DNA of 22,693 bases from a virus, in the IMG/VR virus record IMGVR_UViG_3300010158_000344, positions 1 to 22,693 of that record; one strand, given 5' to 3'. A model generated the notes under the pieces. That model saw only the letters and a list, made by a program, of their open reading frames with translations, did not search any database and was not told the origin of the DNA. The stretch's first letter is position 1. The number at the start of each line of letters is the position of its first letter. Positions 21,917 through 22,693 of this stretch are shown piece by piece. The position numbers were made by a program, and so were the translations under genes.

Positions 21917-22679
21917 GTAACTCCTTGATGTCGTTCTGCATGGCAACGGAGAGTTGGGCTTCACCGTCTTGGATATGGGCGGCGATGGCGGTTTTGAAGG
22001 CCTTGACCAGCCGTTCCGGGAGACTGGTGCCGCAGGCGGTGTTGGCGGCGGCGGCAACTGGTTGGAGGACGGCGGCCAGCAGAAGCCGCGGCTCGAGCCA
22101 GTCCGCGACCGCCGCTTCGTCCTGGAGGCCGACCCCACCAGGAGCCCGCTCGTCGCGAAGTCGGACCACCGCGTAGACGAGGCGGTTGACCAGCGAGACG
22201 ATGATGCGGTCCAGCTCCTCCCACGCCACCAGGTCGCCCGAGTCCAGCCCGAGCGTCGCCATCCCTTTCCGGGTCGACAGCACCGTGGACCCAAACTCCC
22301 GGGTCAGCTTCGCGTAGGTCGCGACCAGCCCGAGCTGCCCCGTCTCCTGCGCCATCCGCAGCTGGGTGCCGGCCCAGCCGAGGAACCGCTCCTGCTCCGC
22401 GAGGAACGACGCCATGTCGCCCTTCACCACCCCGGGGCTCTGGACATCGATGGCCATCCGATGCGCAGCGACAAAGCCGGCGGCCTTGGCGTGGAGGTCG
22501 GCCCCGCTCTTCGGCGAGGTCAGGATTTTCTCGGCCAGCAGGTGCGCCGTCCCGCACACCTCGGCGCCGTACCGGCCGACCCAATTGCGCACCGTCCGCT
22601 CCGTGACCCCCCACGTTTTCGCAACGACCTTGACGGAAAGGAACGCATCGCGTTTTTGGCTTCGAGGCCTGTTTTGCAT
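21909..22679 (-). CDS. HTH protein, putative terminase small subunit (Nu1-like)
   Basis: A 256-aa protein from ATG 22679 to TAA 21909. Residues 14-36 (LSVKVVAKTWGVTERTVRNW) form a helix-turn-helix of the type seen at the N-terminus of lambda Nu1 and related packaging proteins. A long helical region follows (FLAEQERFLGWAGTQLRMAQ, LVATYAKLTREFGSTVL). Nu1-like subunits bind cos and recruit the large subunit. It lies two genes upstream of the large terminase rather than directly before it, so a regulator is the main alternative. The overlap with the next gene suggests one transcript. Confidence 0.65.
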   Translation of the reverse strand: MQNRPRSQKRDAFLSVKVVAKTWGVTERTVRNWVGRYGAEVCGTAHLLAEKILTSPKSGADLHAKAAGFVAAHRMAIDVQSPGVVKGDMASFLAEQERFLGWAGTQLRMAQETGQLGLVATYAKLTREFGSTVLSTRKGMATLGLDSGDLVAWEELDRIIVSLVNRLVYAVVRLRDERAPGGVGLQDEAAVADWLEPRLLLAAVLQPVAAAANTACGTSLPERLVKAFKTAIAAHIQDGEAQLSVAMQNDIKELHE

Positions 22680-22693
22680 AGAGAATCTAAACC

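Overview
This window is the late (packaging, head, fibre, lysis and tail) region of a GC-rich tailed bacteriophage or prophage. Every gene I can support lies on the minus strand, so transcription runs from position 22679 down to position 1. The packaging genes are lambda-like: a GpA-type large terminase, a gpW-like joiner, a lambda-family portal and an S49/C-type head protease. The coat protein is of the P22-like family. I see no integrase, repressor or att site, so I cannot tell prophage from virion DNA. The host is not provable from this sequence. The style of the intergenic repeats recalls Verrucomicrobiota (Opitutaceae) genomes, which is a weak inference from memory.

Layout in transcription order. 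(1) 22679-20730: an HTH protein that may be the small terminase, a basic protein with a primase-C-terminal-like stretch, and a 157-aa protein, joined by short ATG/GTGA-type overlaps. (2) 20727-13698: large terminase, a small exported HNH-type protein, gpW-like protein, portal, S49 protease, a scaffold-like protein and the major capsid protein, followed by a strong intrinsic terminator. (3) 13540-12328: head-tail joining and tail-completion-like proteins. (4) 12208-8439: a 1127-aa fibre with a Sec signal peptide, an SGNH/GDSL esterase domain and a 160-aa internal duplication, followed by a frameshifted remnant of a LamG-like tip. (5) 8434-7611: a lysis cassette with two holin-like proteins and a nested spanin-like pair, but no recognisable endolysin. 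(6) 7434-4032: an orphan HicB-like protein and tail genes (terminator-like, tube-like, assembly-chaperone-like, short tape measure). (7) 3927-1: an unknown protein, an SSB, small and structural-looking proteins, and a long gene (1755 to the left edge) cut by the window.

The most unusual feature is the intergenic DNA. Eleven spacers carry a repeat built from the octamer GTGAGCCA, usually as two inverted arms that would fold into an RNA hairpin. The repeat supplies the stop codons of at least five genes. Four copies carry an extra CCACCATGGACGC box facing the next gene. Two further short families fill three other spacers: an A-rich 26-mer and a GCAACCT-type repeat. The exported HNH gene sits between a lone right arm and a lone left arm of the octamer repeat, as if a cassette had landed inside one element. 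The repeats therefore look like joints between exchangeable gene modules.
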